A stretch of 64,000 nt of DNA from the NCBI RefSeq assembly GCF_014905175.1, contig NC_057792.1, positions 9,362,001-9,426,000 on the forward strand, in the 5' to 3' direction. Positions 10,608 to 22,479 of the stretch are shown piece after piece (position 1 is the first letter of the stretch; each line of letters starts with the position of its first letter). The notes beneath the pieces were generated by a model. The model saw only the letters and a list, made by a program, of their open reading frames with translations, made no database searches and was not told the DNA's origin. This stretch comes from Aphidius gifuensis (lineage: Eukaryota; Arthropoda; Insecta; Hymenoptera; Braconidae). A program made the position numbers and the translations under genes.

Positions 10608-13600
10608 ATGGGCAGTAAAAAAAAAAAAACAAAAGATGGATGCAACGAAAGTAACGGTATGAAGGTAAGTAATTTTAAATTATTTTTCATCTTGTTTTAT
10701 TTATTTATTCCCTTGACAACGATACAAAAAAACTTGTTTAAAATTTTAGTTTCATGAAAGATTCAAGAGACAAAGGTGAATATTAAGGTTAAAACTTTTA
10801 TTATATACAATATATAATTTATTATGTTATTTTTGATCAAATAATGAGTATTTAAAATTAATCTGTTAAATAAACAAATAATACACAGGATAATAGTTAT
10901 TCAAGTGCTTGACATAATACGACAGCAACATCATAATCACAATACCAAACAACAATAAATAATATGTGGATGAAATGTGGTACCACGTGAACGTAAAGAT
11001 AGTTAAGATGGTATTTTAGATTGTATAGAATTTCAAGAAACAATTAATGACATTGAAATATTACCAGAAAAATGTGACAAATGTACTGGTAATCCTAAAT
11101 CAGTAAAAATTAAAATACGACGAGGTGCTATACCAATGTCTGATAATTTTGATAAGACTTGTAATGGTGGTTATAATAATATTTTTAAACAAATAATAAG
11201 TATCTAAAATAAATCTGTTAAATAAACAATTAATACACAAGATAGTAACAGCAACATCATAATCACAATACCAAACAACAATAAATAATATGTGGATAAA
11301 ATTTGGTACTACGTGAACGTAAAGATCGTATTTTAGATTGTATAGGATTTCAAGAGACAATTAATGACATTGAAATATTATTAGAAACATGTAATAAATG
11401 TACTGGTAATCCCAAATCAGTAAAATTTAAAATACGACTAGATCTTATACCAATGTCTGGTAATTTTCATGAGACTTGTACTGGTGGTTGTAATAATATT
11501 TTTAATCAAATAATGAGTATTGAAAATGAATTTGTCAAATAAACAAATAAAACCCAAGATAGTGGTTATTCAAGTGCTTGACATAATACGACAGCAACAT
11601 CATAATCACAATACCAAACAACAATAAATAATATGTGAATAAAATGTGGTACCACGTGAACGTAAAGATAGCAAAGATGGTAATTTAGATTGTATAGGAT
11701 TTCAAGAGACAATTAATGACACTGAAATATTATCAAAAACATCTGATAAATGTACTGGTAATCCTAAATCAGTAAAATTTAAAATAGCCGTTTGCTATAC
11801 CAATGTTCGTAATTTTCATGAGACTTGTACTGGTAGTTGTAATAATATTTTAAATCAAATAATGAGTATTTGAAATAAATCTGTTCAATAATCAAATAAT
11901 GCACAAGATAGTGGTTATTCAAGTGCTTGTGCTTGCCATGATCGAAATAAATTTAAGATCTTGAATGAATTTGTTAAGAACGAAAAAATGGAACAGATGA
12001 TTAAATATTGAATCATTCAATGAAACAACAACAACAGGAGTAAATAATAATTTAATAAATGATGTACCGAGTGGAAATCAAAATAACAATAACAATATTG
12101 ATCATATTTAAACAGCAGCAATCATAATAGAACAAATACATGGTGGTGGTGGCGGCGATGAAGCACCATCATGTGTTTGTGGTTAATTCGCTCATAAAAA
12201 AGATGTTAAAAAAATCGATCATTATTTGACATTAAATTTTTTTAACATCAAATAGTTCGTTTTGTTTTTTTTTTTTTTTTACGGAGGCTAGGAGCCATAG
12301 GCTCAGCCGCAGTCTTGAATTCATCGGCGAAAAGAAAAAAACGCTCATAACTTACGAACTAACTAACCGAGAGACTTCGTACCGGGCTCAAAAGAAGCGC
12401 ATTAAAAAACTCTATCGCCCGCGTTATAGGTTTTTTGCTCTATTGATAATAGTTTTTGATTAAAAAACTAAAATGTAAATTTTGAAAAAATTTTTTTTTC
12501 TTATACTTAAAAATTTGTGGTGTCTAAACTTTCCATCAGAGAGTATTTATCACCAAAGGTTTTTTAATCGTGAATCTTTTCTGTTTTATATTTCATCATT
12601 CTTAAATTATTATTTATGTAACTTAAAATAGTACATACGTTTTCATGTGAAAATTCTACAAGTTATAAAAACGGCGCAATATATAACTCGACGCAAATTC
12701 ATAGTAGAGACTTCGTATTAGGTTTAATTTTTGTGTCTCAAAAAACTCTATCGCCCGCTTTGCAAAATTTCTTTCCGTTTATAATAGTTTTTGAGAAAAA
12801 AAGAAAAAAACTATAAAATTAAAAAAAAAAATTCTGATATTTAATTTTTTTTCTCGAAAACTGTTATTGAGAGAGAAAAAAACCCTTAATGCCGTTACAA
12901 GATTTTTTTGAGGCACATAATTTGAGCCTAATACGAACTTCCTATCTTGATTATAACAAAAGTTATGGCTCGCCGAAAAAAAACTTAAAAACGGCGCAAT
13001 GAATAACTCAACGCGAAATCAAAAGAGAGACTTCGTATAAGGCTCATATTATTCGTCTCAAAAAACTCTTTCGCCCGCTTAATGGGTTTTTTCCCCTATC
13101 TATAATAGTTTTTGAGAAAAAAAAAAAAAATAACTTCAAAATTTGACAAAAAATTCGGATATTTAATTTTTTTGCTCGAAAACTGTTAGGGCTTCATGCG
13201 GTACAAGACGAGACGAGATTCAGCGAGTCTCGGTATCGGTCTCGCTCGTTCGCACCAGGTCTCGGTCTCGTCTCGCAAGTATCGCCGGGTCTCGCTTTTA
13301 TACTAATATTTTTTCGTTAAGTAAAATATAAAAGAATAGAAACCAATTGGTTTATTTATATATTATTCAATCATTTAAATTGAATTAAATGATTGAATAA
13401 TATATAAATATTTTATTAAAAATTCATATGAAATAAAAACAATTAATATTATATTATTCAATATTTTAAAATAAATATTAAATTATTTTAATTAATATTT
13501 TATATCAATAAAATTGATAAATTAAATCATACAAAATTATAACATAATTTAATAATTTTTAGAATTTCTAAAATAATATTTCCGAAAAAATATAAAAAGA

Positions 13601-14829
13601 AAGAATGTTCGAAGTTGAAACTTTAAATTTTAAAAATCAATGAAGTAGTTGGACAAAAGACTTTAGAAATTTCATAAACAAATAATAGATTTTTTTCTTT
13701 TTTTTCTCTTCATTGATATGTATTTTTCCCTTTCCACGAAGTAAAATACTGCTTTTAAAATATCAGATACAAAAAATATCAGTTTAGGAAAATATAATTG
13801 GCGTAACTTTACAATTTTCATAGGTACATAAGGCTTGTAGATATCTCGTTGTGACTGTAGCGTCAATGTCTTACGACTGTGCAGTGTCTTACTGTGCAGT
13901 ATTGTACTGCATAACAGCTCTTCTTTTCAATACGATTCGTTACGAGAAAGAAAAAAAAAAAAAAAAATTCGATCTGAAATTTTCAAAGTCTCGCGATACC
14001 GGCGAGACTTTCAGTCGATACTCTCGGTCTCGGTATCGGTATCGTTTTATTGACTGAAGGAGATCTCGGTCTCGGTCTTGGTCTCGGTCTCGCGTCTCGC
14101 GAGACGACGCATGCGAGACCGAGCCTAGTCTTAAAGTCTTAAGTTTTGAACTGTTATTGAGAGAAAAAAAAAACCGTAATGCCGTCACTAGATTTTTTTT
14201 AGGCGCATAATTTGAGCCTAATACGAATTCCCTATCTTGATTATAACAAAAGTTATGGCTCGCCGAAAAAAAAATAAAAAAAACGGACCAAAAAATGTCA
14301 TCATAGAGTTGAAATAAAATGTTTATGAGGCTCCAAAAAAAGCTTTGAAAATCTCTATTGCCTTTCTTTTAAATATGAATAATGTTTTCGTTAATTAACG
14401 GTTAAAATATGTCTAAGCAATAAAAATAACAATGGCCCTAGCCGGAGTATTGAAAATTTTCAATTTTCAACAGGGAACGCTGGCCACATGACCCAACAAA
14501 TCTTACCAGGTCTTTTTTTTTTATTCAAATATTGAAGAGATAGCTACTAAATTAAAATTAAATTTATTTCCATTATAATTTGTATTGATTTTATTTATAT
14601 TTTTCAGGCTGTAACATGTCAGATTACGAGGCTGAAATTGACTCAATATTCAAAAATATTGAAAGCTGAAAGTCATCTAAAGTTGATATATCGGGAAAAT
14701 ATTAAAAGATATCATCCCGACAAAAATCCTGAAGATAAAAGAGCAACTGAAAAAACTCAGTATTTCATGAATATATACATAAAACAGAATGAATGTATAC
14801 ATAAAATAGAAATAGAAGTGTTCAGCTGA
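10608..14829 (+). CDS. Putative two-exon J-domain protein
   Basis: Exon 1 is 10608-10664 (19 codons, lysine-rich start, ends AAG then GTAAGT). Exon 2 is 14608-14829, after a good acceptor (TATTTTTCAG). Both junctions are phase 0, and the joined frame stays open from the acceptor through a J-domain-like segment to TGA at 14829. That segment has YRENIKRY, the diagnostic HPD tripeptide in YHPDKNPEDK, and ATEKTQY, which match helix II, loop and helix III of DnaJ-type co-chaperones. A J-domain normally has about 70 residues; here helix III is followed by unrelated IYIKQNE residues and a stop, so the domain is cut short. The 3.9-kb intron holds tandem units and a composite repeat. The gene may be a recent relic rather than functional. 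Confidence 0.4.
10842..11930 (+). repeat. Three tandem units with a conserved Cys-rich reading frame
   Basis: Units of about 326 and 343 bp start at 10925, 11251 and 11594 (GCAACATCATAATCACAAT at each start), preceded by a partial unit. Each carries the same 70-80 codon frame: PRERKD, then LDCIGFQETIND, then C-x2-CTGNPKSVK, then TCTGGCNNI and a stop. Frames are 11303-11542 and 11646-11873; the first unit has one internal stop near 11005. There is no signal peptide, and each frame starts at a GTG just after a stop, so an upstream exon would be needed for translation. Function unknown. Confidence 0.55.
12004..12192 (+). pseudogene. Possible decayed last exon, Asn-rich with CVCG end
   Basis: One frame reads SFNETTTTGVNNNLINDV, an Asn-rich run, a stop at about 12110, then in the same frame a poly-Gly run, DEAPSCVCG and TAA at about 12192. 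A single stop inside an otherwise open frame suggests a recently dead exon. It follows the tandem Cys-rich units and may belong with them. Confidence 0.35.
12281..14510 (+). repeat. Composite dispersed repeat, copy A
   Basis: From GGCTAGGAGCCATAGGCTC to TGGCCACATGACCCAACAAA. It contains about 320-bp internal subrepeats, each with ACGGCGCAAT, GAGACTTCGTAT and AAAACTCTATCGCCCGC-type blocks (near 12350, 12670 and 12990). It has the same right-end sequence as the inverted copy at 43796-44718. No coding capacity. The superfamily is unknown; the short end hairpin could suit a Helitron-like relic, but no TC/CTRR ends were defined. Confidence 0.5.
13189..14148. mobile_element. hAT-like insertion rich in GAGAC/GTCTC, nested in composite repeat A
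   Basis: AACTGTTA flanks both sides (13181-13188 and 14149-14156), an 8-bp duplication as made by hAT transposases. A second stretch of the host repeat shows the uninterrupted target (ACTGTTATTGAGAG near 12868-12881). Both ends carry many copies of GGTCTCG / CGAGACC; the interior is AT-rich with no gene. The terminal bases themselves match poorly. Confidence 0.6.
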
Positions 14830-15069
14830 CTAGTGGTTCAATAAATAAATATTTATATAAAATTATATTCTGTGTTAAGTTTTTAAATTAGAATTTCATT
14901 TACATAGAACCTTAATATTATAACTAATCAATAAATTTAAAAATTTCTATCATATTTGTTAATGACTGAATGAACATAATAGTTCACTCGGAATGAGAGC
15001 GAAAAAGACAACTAGTCAAAAATATATTAATGCAACGAGAGATCTTTCAATTCCCGGGAAAAACGGTTT

Positions 15070-15173
15070 GTATACAACCATATACAACCATATACAACCA
15101 TATACAACCATATACAACCATATACAATCATATACAAACATATACAAACATATACAATCGTATATAGATGTAT
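15070..15173. repeat. TATACAACCA 10-bp tandem array, first block
   Basis: Five exact copies of TATACAACCA followed by drifting variants (TATACAATCA, TATACAAACA). Confidence 0.9.
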
Positions 15174-15300
15174 ATGGAAAGTTGATTATTTTAGTGACTT
15201 TGTATACAACCATATACAGTTGTATATAAGTTTATACAATCATATAAATTTGTATATAAGTTTATAAAACTATATAAACTTGTTCATGAGGTATAAACTG

Positions 15301-15592
15301 TTTGTATACAACCATATACAACCATATACAACTATATACAACCATATACAACTATATACAACCATATACAACCATATACAGCTATATACAACCATATACA
15401 ACCATATACAGCTATATACAACCATATACAACCATATACAACTATATACAACTATATACAACCATATACAACTATATACAACTATATACAGCTATATACA
15501 GCTATATACAACCATATACAGCTATATACGACCATATACAACTATATACAACTATATACAACTATATACAATCATATACAACCATACAACTT
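15301..15592. repeat. TATACAACCA / TATACAACTA 10-bp tandem array, main block
   Basis: About 29 units with third-from-end variation (ACCA, ACTA, GCTA). Weaker blocks follow at 15613-15810. Confidence 0.9.
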
Positions 15593-16057
15593 GGTAGCTT
15601 AGTTTATTAATCTTGTATACAATCATATATGGTTATATACAAACATATATATGGACATATACAACTGTATATATATTTATATATGTTTATATATATGAAT
15701 TTATAAAATCATATACAACTATACAACTTGGTAGCTTACTTTATTTATCTTGTATACAATTATATATGGTTATATATACAAACATATATGGACATTTTTA
15801 AAATTATATACAATTTTACAACTCAGTAGCACATTGAAGACTGACCAACCTATGACTTGCCATTCATTAATTTTTATTCGGGTCACTAAGACTGATTTTT
15901 TCTCATTCTTTCCATGTATATAAAAATATATTAAGAACCGCTATTATGTATTTAATATTGGAAGGGTGTTTGTTTAATAATATATAACAGCTACTTATTT
16001 TTTTTACGAAACGAAAATTTCAGGGATAAAAAATTTTTTTCATAAATTATGACAATA

Positions 16058-16310
16058 TACATTCCGGGGTATACGAAACAAATGAAATTCATATATCGGC
16101 CGAGTGTTAGTTGATCCTTGGATTGCTATGATTATAATGAATATTTAAGTAGAACAAATTTTCATAATTTTCGATTGCAGCTGTCGTGGTTAGGTAAGTA
16201 AGGCTCTGGAGTTTCAACTAGAAGATACCGTGTTCAAGTCCCGGTAAAGTCAAGTATTTATATGGTGTAATTTTTTCGGTCAAATAAATCATCAAATATA
16301 TAGACAAAAA
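16058..16310 (+). mobile_element. tRNA-derived SINE-like repeat, copy 1
   Basis: The segment from TACATTCCGG to the TTTCGGTCAAATAAATCATC tail recurs at 50481-50718. It contains a tRNA-like stretch (about 16182-16250) with an A-box-like TGGTTAGGTAAG and a B-box-like GTTCAAGTCCC, the internal RNA polymerase III promoter parts. It does not fold as a full tRNA by eye. A shared block of about 120 bp precedes the tRNA-like part. Confidence 0.55.
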
Positions 16311-16458
16311 AATTAAATTGTTTAAATAATTATAAATTTTTTTTTTTTTATGATATTAATAAATTTTTGAAAGTCACGGCATATAAACTTGTATACAACT
16401 ATCTATGTTTGTATACAACTATCTATGTTTGTATACAACCATTCTTGAATTTGATCTA

Positions 16459-17538
16459 CACTGAGAGAAATTTTAACTAAAAATTAAAACCCATGTTGAA
16501 TAGAAATTACTATACTGCTTTGTAATTTTTGTTTTATTTCTGGGATTGGCCGCGAGAGATGATATTCTACAATAAAATTATGTAAAATGTCACACACTGT
16601 CAAAAAATTGTTATGTTACTTCAAGTCTCTGTACATCGTTATATATTGCAGATAGACATGGGGTTGAGTGGAGTTAATTATTGAGAATTTAATTCTAAAC
16701 AATTTATAAAGAATTACTTTTTTTGATTAATGTCTTAGATAATGAGTTATGAGTTAATTAAAATAAAGCACATACATGTTTTGAGGAAACGATAAAAAAT
16801 ATTATAAGTTCAAATAAAAAATACTGAACAATTTAATAAATATTCTAATACATATAATAAAATTTATCATGTACACATATAAAAGTTAGCATAGACTTAA
16901 ATATTTTTTACTATATCGCTTTGTAAAAATTCTGGTTGTGAGGCGAAATAATACAAGACCGACTGATTGAACAAATGATTGAATTGTCATGTAATTTCAA
17001 GCATTTCTACAGCCTGATCTGTTGAAGCTAGGTATGGGGTTAAGCGAGGTTTATTGTTGGTAATTTATTTCTGAACAATTTATCAAGAATGAATTTTTTC
17101 TATTTATCAATTAGTTTTCGAGTTTTGACCGTGTAAAGAGAAAAGAAAAAATGTTGCCGGGAATTGATTGCCGTTCTCCGTGAATCTAGCACAAACTGCC
17201 GAACTTAGCACAAAAAATGTCCAACTTTTAAATAAAATTTATAATAAAAATATAGTAAATTTAAACTGGTAGTGGGTAAATTCTCAGTCTGTTAGAATTT
17301 ACTTGTGAGTATCGTGAATTTAGTCATTTTTTAAAATATAAAATTACACAAATTATGTAATTTTATGGCTTAGTGTTGTATATAGTCAATGGCCAAATTT
17401 TTTTACATAATCTTTATTGTAAAAATTATTTATCAATATACGAATAATCCTTACAAATAACGGAGGAACGCAGTTTTACTATTCGCTTTGTATTTTTTCT
17501 TATAATGTTTGTAATTTTAGTTAAAATTTCTCTCAGTG
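16459..17538. mobile_element. TA-flanked MITE, mariner-like (1080 bp)
   Basis: Ends CACTGAGAGAAATTTTAACT and its inverted copy (AGTTAAAATTTCTCTCAGTG) are perfect for 20 bp and flanked by TA, the Tc1/mariner target duplication. Related internal sequence (GTTGCCGGGAATTGATTGC and flanks) recurs at 23640-24120 and 52080-52760. No transposase. Confidence 0.65.
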
Positions 17539-17780
17539 TATAGTATTCATATATTATTTATACAACTGTATACAACTTTATAAATTTGTATACAGAAAAT
17601 GGCGATATACAACTGTATGAGTTTGTATACAATCATATATGGTCGTATATGATTGTATATGGTTGTATACAAACCGTTTTTCCCGGGAATTACTATTTAT
17701 TAGAATTACTGAAGAAGTTTCACTTTCCTGTGCGTACAATAACACAGATCTTTTTTTTTTCTTTTGTTATTTTATAGTTT

Positions 17781-17914
17781 AAAAGGAAACACAAGTTGTC
17801 CTGTTTTACTGGTAAAGTCCATATGTTTTATATAGGCAAAAATTAAATAGTATTTTTTTGTATAGAAATGCATACAGACTTTACCGGTGAAGAAGGACAA
17901 CCTGTGTTTCCTTT
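17781..17914. repeat. Short foldback (134 bp)
   Basis: AAAAGGAAACACAAGTTGTC at the left pairs with GACAACCTGTGTTTCCTTTT at the right, with inner pairing GGTAAAGTC / GACTTTACC. Confidence 0.6.
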
Positions 17915-18214
17915 TTATTGAAATTATCAACTCGGTACGTAACAGTTATGATATCGAAGTTTTATTCATACCCATCTCATATATCGATATTAAGCTTTTA
18001 GATCAAAACAAAAATCAATTTTACAACATTGCGTTTATCTTGAAAAATGGTATAGCAATATTGCATCCGTTCTTTCTTATACAATTTTCTTCACTACAAT
18101 TTTTTTTTCTTTTGTTATTTTCAAATTAATATTAAGTCCAGATTTCTTCTGTCAAGTTAGTAAAAACTTTTTGTGCAGTATGTGTCAAACAAAGTTTCTT
18201 TCACGAAAAACCAT

Positions 18215-18533
18215 CAGGTATTCGAAATTGTCACTAATTGTGAGTATATATTAATTAAGGTTTAATACCAGAAAATGAAGAAAGAAATATATTTTTGACG
18301 CATGTAATTAACTCCGATCTGTTGACAAAATTTCATACTCGACCCCACCTGATGTAAAATATATATTTTTAATACTGATTTTTTTTTTGCAAAAAACCAG
18401 GTGAGGTCAGATATAAAATTTTGTCAGCAGTTCAGAGTTTATTAGATGCGTCAACAATATATTTCCTTTTAGACTTTCTGGTATCATAACTTCATTAATA
18501 TACTTGCAATTAGTGACAATCTCAAATACTTGA
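18215..18533. repeat. Foldback (319 bp)
   Basis: The left half CAGGTATTCGAAATTGTCAC to about 18350 is repeated inverted from about 18390 to 18533. Arms are about 130 bp with scattered mismatches. Confidence 0.55.
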
Positions 18534-19478
18534 CCCATTTCTTTTTTTGTTACGATATTTAACTAAATAAGAATCAACATTGTTTTGAATTGAGGGGAAT
18601 GTCATTTTATTTTAGCAAACTTCCTTTAACTTTATTGTCTGTTGCTTTGAATTCAACGACTTGTCTTTTAAATGAAAGTATATATCGTTTTATTTTGACA
18701 GATTTTTTCACAAATTAAAAAACAAAATAGCCTCAACTTTGTCACATGTTTTTTTGAGTTGATCGTATATTGTTTCAAAAAAAAAACATGATTTGTCTCA
18801 AATTAAAAAAAAAAAAATTCTTCAAACGAGACTTTTTTTCTCAAATTGATCATTCTTTTTTTAAACTTAAAACAAAAAAATTACGACAAAAAATTTGCTA
18901 ATCTAAGGAAAAGTTTTTCTCAACTGCAATTTTTTTTCCCAGTGTACATTTCGTCGTCATGGTGTCACTAAGTCTGCTAATGAATAACCTTTAGCTGACG
19001 TCTTTCTTCATCGATTTTATGGCTTAGTTAGAAGTCAGTACAATAAGTCTCGATTTTTACATTTACGTATGGCAATAGCGCATTAAAATGTATGAAGTTG
19101 ACGTATGTTAAAAACCAATGAAAAAAGCAAGTAATAAAAATTTTTAACGATATCTCTTACCTCTTTCGCCAATTAAAGATAATCTGATTATTTATAATTA
19201 ATTAATGATTTCCTGTTATATTACGAAAAATACAGAAATTGCAAAAAAAAAGCAAAGGGATTTAATGGAAAATTTTTTTTACCCATAAAGTTGAAAGAAA
19301 GACTATAAGAATAAAACTACTATCATCTCGACGTTCATTTTACTTCTTTGACTCAAAAAGCTTAACGGGTTAGCAGTGATTTACAATCATTAAATGTATC
19401 AGTTTTTTTTATTTGTTTAGTTCAAATGGATAAATGAGAATAACGAATCAAAAATTAAACGATCGAATATGAATTTAA
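18534..19478. other. Intergenic between foldback and the 19.5-kb gene
   Basis: AT-rich with A- and T-runs. No ORF, no element ends. It is the 3' flank of the minus-strand gene. Confidence 0.35.
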
Positions 19479-19485
19479 TTTATTT

Positions 19486-21555
19486 TTAACACTTTGATCT
19501 CCAAAATTTTGATGGACAGTAATAGATACGAGACTCTGGACACGAATATTTCACTTGCAAAGGACATGACTGAGAAGGTACGATCAACTTCGTTTCATTT
19601 CTCGTTGTCATGAATACATCAGCACAAGGACAAAAACCAGGTTGAAGTTTTGGCGGTGGGGGACAAGAATGAAGAATCACCGGCTGTGAAGGTGATCTTG
19701 GTAGTTTCACATTTTTCGCCATCATATCTTCATCATTTTTTTCAAAAATTTTTCGATCTGAACTTATGGATCGATCAATTGATGCAGACTCTGTGATTTT
19801 TCTAGCTCTGGGACATTGATTACGTTCTGGATGACAACTTGTTCGTTGACTATGAAGACACTCCGATGACTCAGAAATTTTATCAGTCAATGATCGCCTT
19901 GCACACATTTCTATAACCGTTTTGCACTTTGTTCCTTTAAAAGAATCGAAGTCATTCGAAAAGCTTCTGGCATCACTAGACATGTTCCGTTTCTGAAAAA
20001 ACTCTGCAAAACTTTTCAAAAGATCTTCAGTCCTTCCTGAACACTTTAATGCTGGAGCGCTACGTAGATTGTTATTTTTTGAAGATTTTAGCTTTGGTGG
20101 AGTAAGACTTTCTGACATTTTTTCAGGCTCTGGAATCAACAGAAACTGTTGGCATACCATCTTCATGATAGCAGACTCCACTTCCCCCTGCACTTGGGAA
20201 GTATTCTTGTTTTCATCCTGTGAGATTTTTGTTTTTCCGTCTGTTTTCTTATGAGGTTTCTTTAATAAAAAGCACAATTTTCTAGATTCTTTATGAGCTT
20301 TGAATCTTTGCACCACATTTTGGCACGTTGAAATCTCGTTATCTCTAATGTCAGTCTCTTCAAGTCTATCGTTTCTCTGTGATTGAAAATAAAGTAAAGA
20401 TAAAATTTTTCGAAATGCTGGTTTTGACGTACCCTCTAAAGTGGGGCATTGATTTAAACTGCAAGGTTTCTTTGGTGGACACTCAACGCAAAAAGGTTCT
20501 TGAGGTACTTCAGGCTTAGTTGGATAACCAGGCTTTTTTAAAGGCACACAAGGTCCTTTGGGAGTCTCACAAGGTTCTCTTTCAGTCGATCTTGGATCAC
20601 CTTCACTACAATCAGAACTGCGAAAGTAGACTTTCTCAATCTAAATTACAAAATAAATAAAAAAAAACTTCTGTCAAACGTCGTTTAAATTTATGGTTCC
20701 ACCTCCATATATACTCGCACTCTTTTTTTTTGCCGCATGTAATATCCAAAAAATATCGATGACATGCTGTGATTTTCATTTTTGTTTTCTTTCTTAAGAA
20801 TTTCAGAGCTGTTTCAAATTTAATTTTGTAATCATCACCTTGAGACAAATAGTCGTCATTTACAACTCGATCAAACAACACCGTAGACAATTGCTGAACC
20901 AGTACTGTTAAAGAGCGTTGGTCATGCTCAAACCATTTCAAGATATTTGTAGTTTTCTCGACAGAATAAAAAAAGAGGCAGGCAGGAGGTGAAGCCATGA
21001 TTATGATAGTTACATGTTTTTATCTTTAAACATTATTATTTTACAACTGACTGTCTTCAAACCAAGCTTCACAGAAATGTTTGCTAGACTACTTGTATTT
21101 TATTAAATAGAAATAGAATATGGTTTCGTAAACTCTGAGGTCTTTTTTATAATTGATGCATCTTGTGAAACTTGGCTTAAGTAGTAATGTTGTAATGTAA
21201 TGTGGCTTTTATTCACATTTTTGTGACATTAGAATTTACCAAGTCTTCTGTCGTTTTTTGAATACATTAACTACAATTAATATACCTATAAATCAACAGA
21301 AATAAATAATACTAAAAGTATTTTACAACTTACTTTGTTTATGTAGAAATCAAGATTAGTAAATAGAGGTGTCCTTTCACATTTAAGATTTCGTGTCAAC
21401 ACTATCATCTTCATTATCTGCAGATAAAATCATATGCGTAAAATCATTTTTTAAGCTCATTAACAGCTTCATACCTGAAAGCACTTCAAATCCGTACTAT
21501 GATTAATAAATTTACTAACAATCGGTCCCAAAATTTTTCCTATTTGTAAAATCAT
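19486..21555 (-). CDS. Unrecognised Pro/Cys-rich protein, four proposed exons
   Basis: The core is a 353-codon open stretch ending at 19486, too long for chance at this AT content; its frame extends back to about 20640. Proposed exons: 21555-21475 (ATG, 27 codons, ends CAG then GTATGA), 21417-21334 (28 codons, ends AAA then GTAAGT), 20956 to 20715 or 20703, and 20617-19486. All junctions keep frame, giving 512-516 residues. The third exon acceptor (TTTATTCTGTCGAG) is the weakest call; the gene could instead start at the ATG at 20998. The N-terminal half is mixed helical in style (ILKWFEHDQRSLTVLVQQL). The C-terminal half is Ser/Lys-rich with Cys-Pro patches (VECPPKKPCSLNQCP, PGFCPCADVF). No signal peptide or membrane segment. 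AATAAA lies 2 bases past the stop. Function unknown; expression in one tissue, such as testis, would fit the style but is a guess. Confidence 0.65.
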
Positions 21556-22475
21556 TGTAAAAATTTAGAAGAAAAAAATGTATTGATTATTCTGATAGAA
21601 GGTACTTGAAATTTAGACGATTATAAATATAGAAATAAGTTTTTTTGTTATGACTGTAAACAACTTAGTTGCTTAGTAACAAAAAAAATTGAAACTCATG
21701 GTTAATTAGAATAGTGAAACAACTTTTTTTTTGTTTGATTTTCTAATTTTGACGACAAAATTTTCAACTCATTTTAACTTATCTATCTAAATTCATTGGT
21801 ATTGCTGTAGTTAAGTGACTTTTTCATTAGTACGCATTTAATAATCAATAACTATACTCAGTTAGTCGGATTCAATTGGAATTAAATTAATAAGTAAGGA
21901 GTTTGTAAGTTAAATCAAGATATAATTGCTATGCAGTTTTGATCGACTTTCCGAAAACCAAAAAATTTCTATCAATGTATCTCTTTCTATTCAAAGTCTA
22001 CTCTTAGAATCATATAACAAGCAGAATTTTTTTACAATTTCAATATTCTTCCATTTGGCAATTGTCTATACTCAGCCATGATTGACAGCATAGATGATCC
22101 CACAATTTTGTCTCACGGGTGGTTCGCATAGCAAGTTTCCAACCCAAGTTCATGGCTCAAGTCCGGTTAATTGGGAAAAAGTATTGCTAGAAGTATAGTT
22201 TGAGATCTGCATTCGGTCAGGGGAAGGGTAGATCAGGGATGATAGGAGATTGCAATCGGGTTATTGAAACAGAGATAGTAAAAATATCAACTTTCTTTTT
22301 TTTTTTTATATCGATAAAAAAAATTTTTTAATTTCATATATACTATATTAAGTGTGCACACGTGTTTCCAATTTCAATTCATTTATTTTTTATGTTAATA
22401 ATTCAATATACTTGTGAATTTTATGTCTATATATTATTCACACTGTCCCATTTTGATCTCTAAATGGATTCTTCT
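21556..22475. other. Intergenic, 5' flank of the 19.5-kb gene
   Basis: No gene seen. A tRNA-like patch (GGTGGTTCGCATAGCAAG to GGCTCAAGTCCGG) lies near 22119-22175 but is too poor to call. Any promoter of the minus-strand gene should lie at 21556-21900. Confidence 0.3.
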
Positions 22476-22479
22476 TAGA

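Larger units (their letters stand above)
15049..17691. mobile_element. Large inverted-repeat element built on a 10-bp minisatellite
   Basis: The left end AATTCCCGGGAAAAACGGTT continues into TGTATACAACCATATACAAC and is repeated inverted at the right end (17640-17691), giving arms of about 50 bp. The inner side of both arms is an array of TATACAACCA-type 10-mers. Inside are a tRNA-derived SINE (16058-16310) and a TA-flanked MITE (16459-17538). No target duplication is obvious. Open frames across the arrays on both strands are products of the repeat. Confidence 0.6.

Noticed and set aside
10980..11880. DPH-type zinc finger linked to the J-domain (DPH4-like gene)
   Set aside because: The C-x2-C spacing is suggestive, but order is reversed relative to DPH4 and the second Cys pair does not fit.
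13851..14188. Arg/Asp-rich open frames on both strands
   Set aside because: They come from the GTCTCG/GAGACG simple repeat of the hAT-like insertion.
15016..15801. Overlapping open frames of 60-105 codons on both strands
   Set aside because: They are translations of the 10-bp TATACAACCA array; three 10-mers make ten codons without stops in several frames.
16182..16250. tRNA gene
   Set aside because: A- and B-box-like sequences are present, but acceptor and anticodon stems do not form; the segment is part of a repeated SINE-like unit.
22119..22175. Third tRNA-like SINE
   Set aside because: The A-box is poor and the flanks do not match the other two copies.
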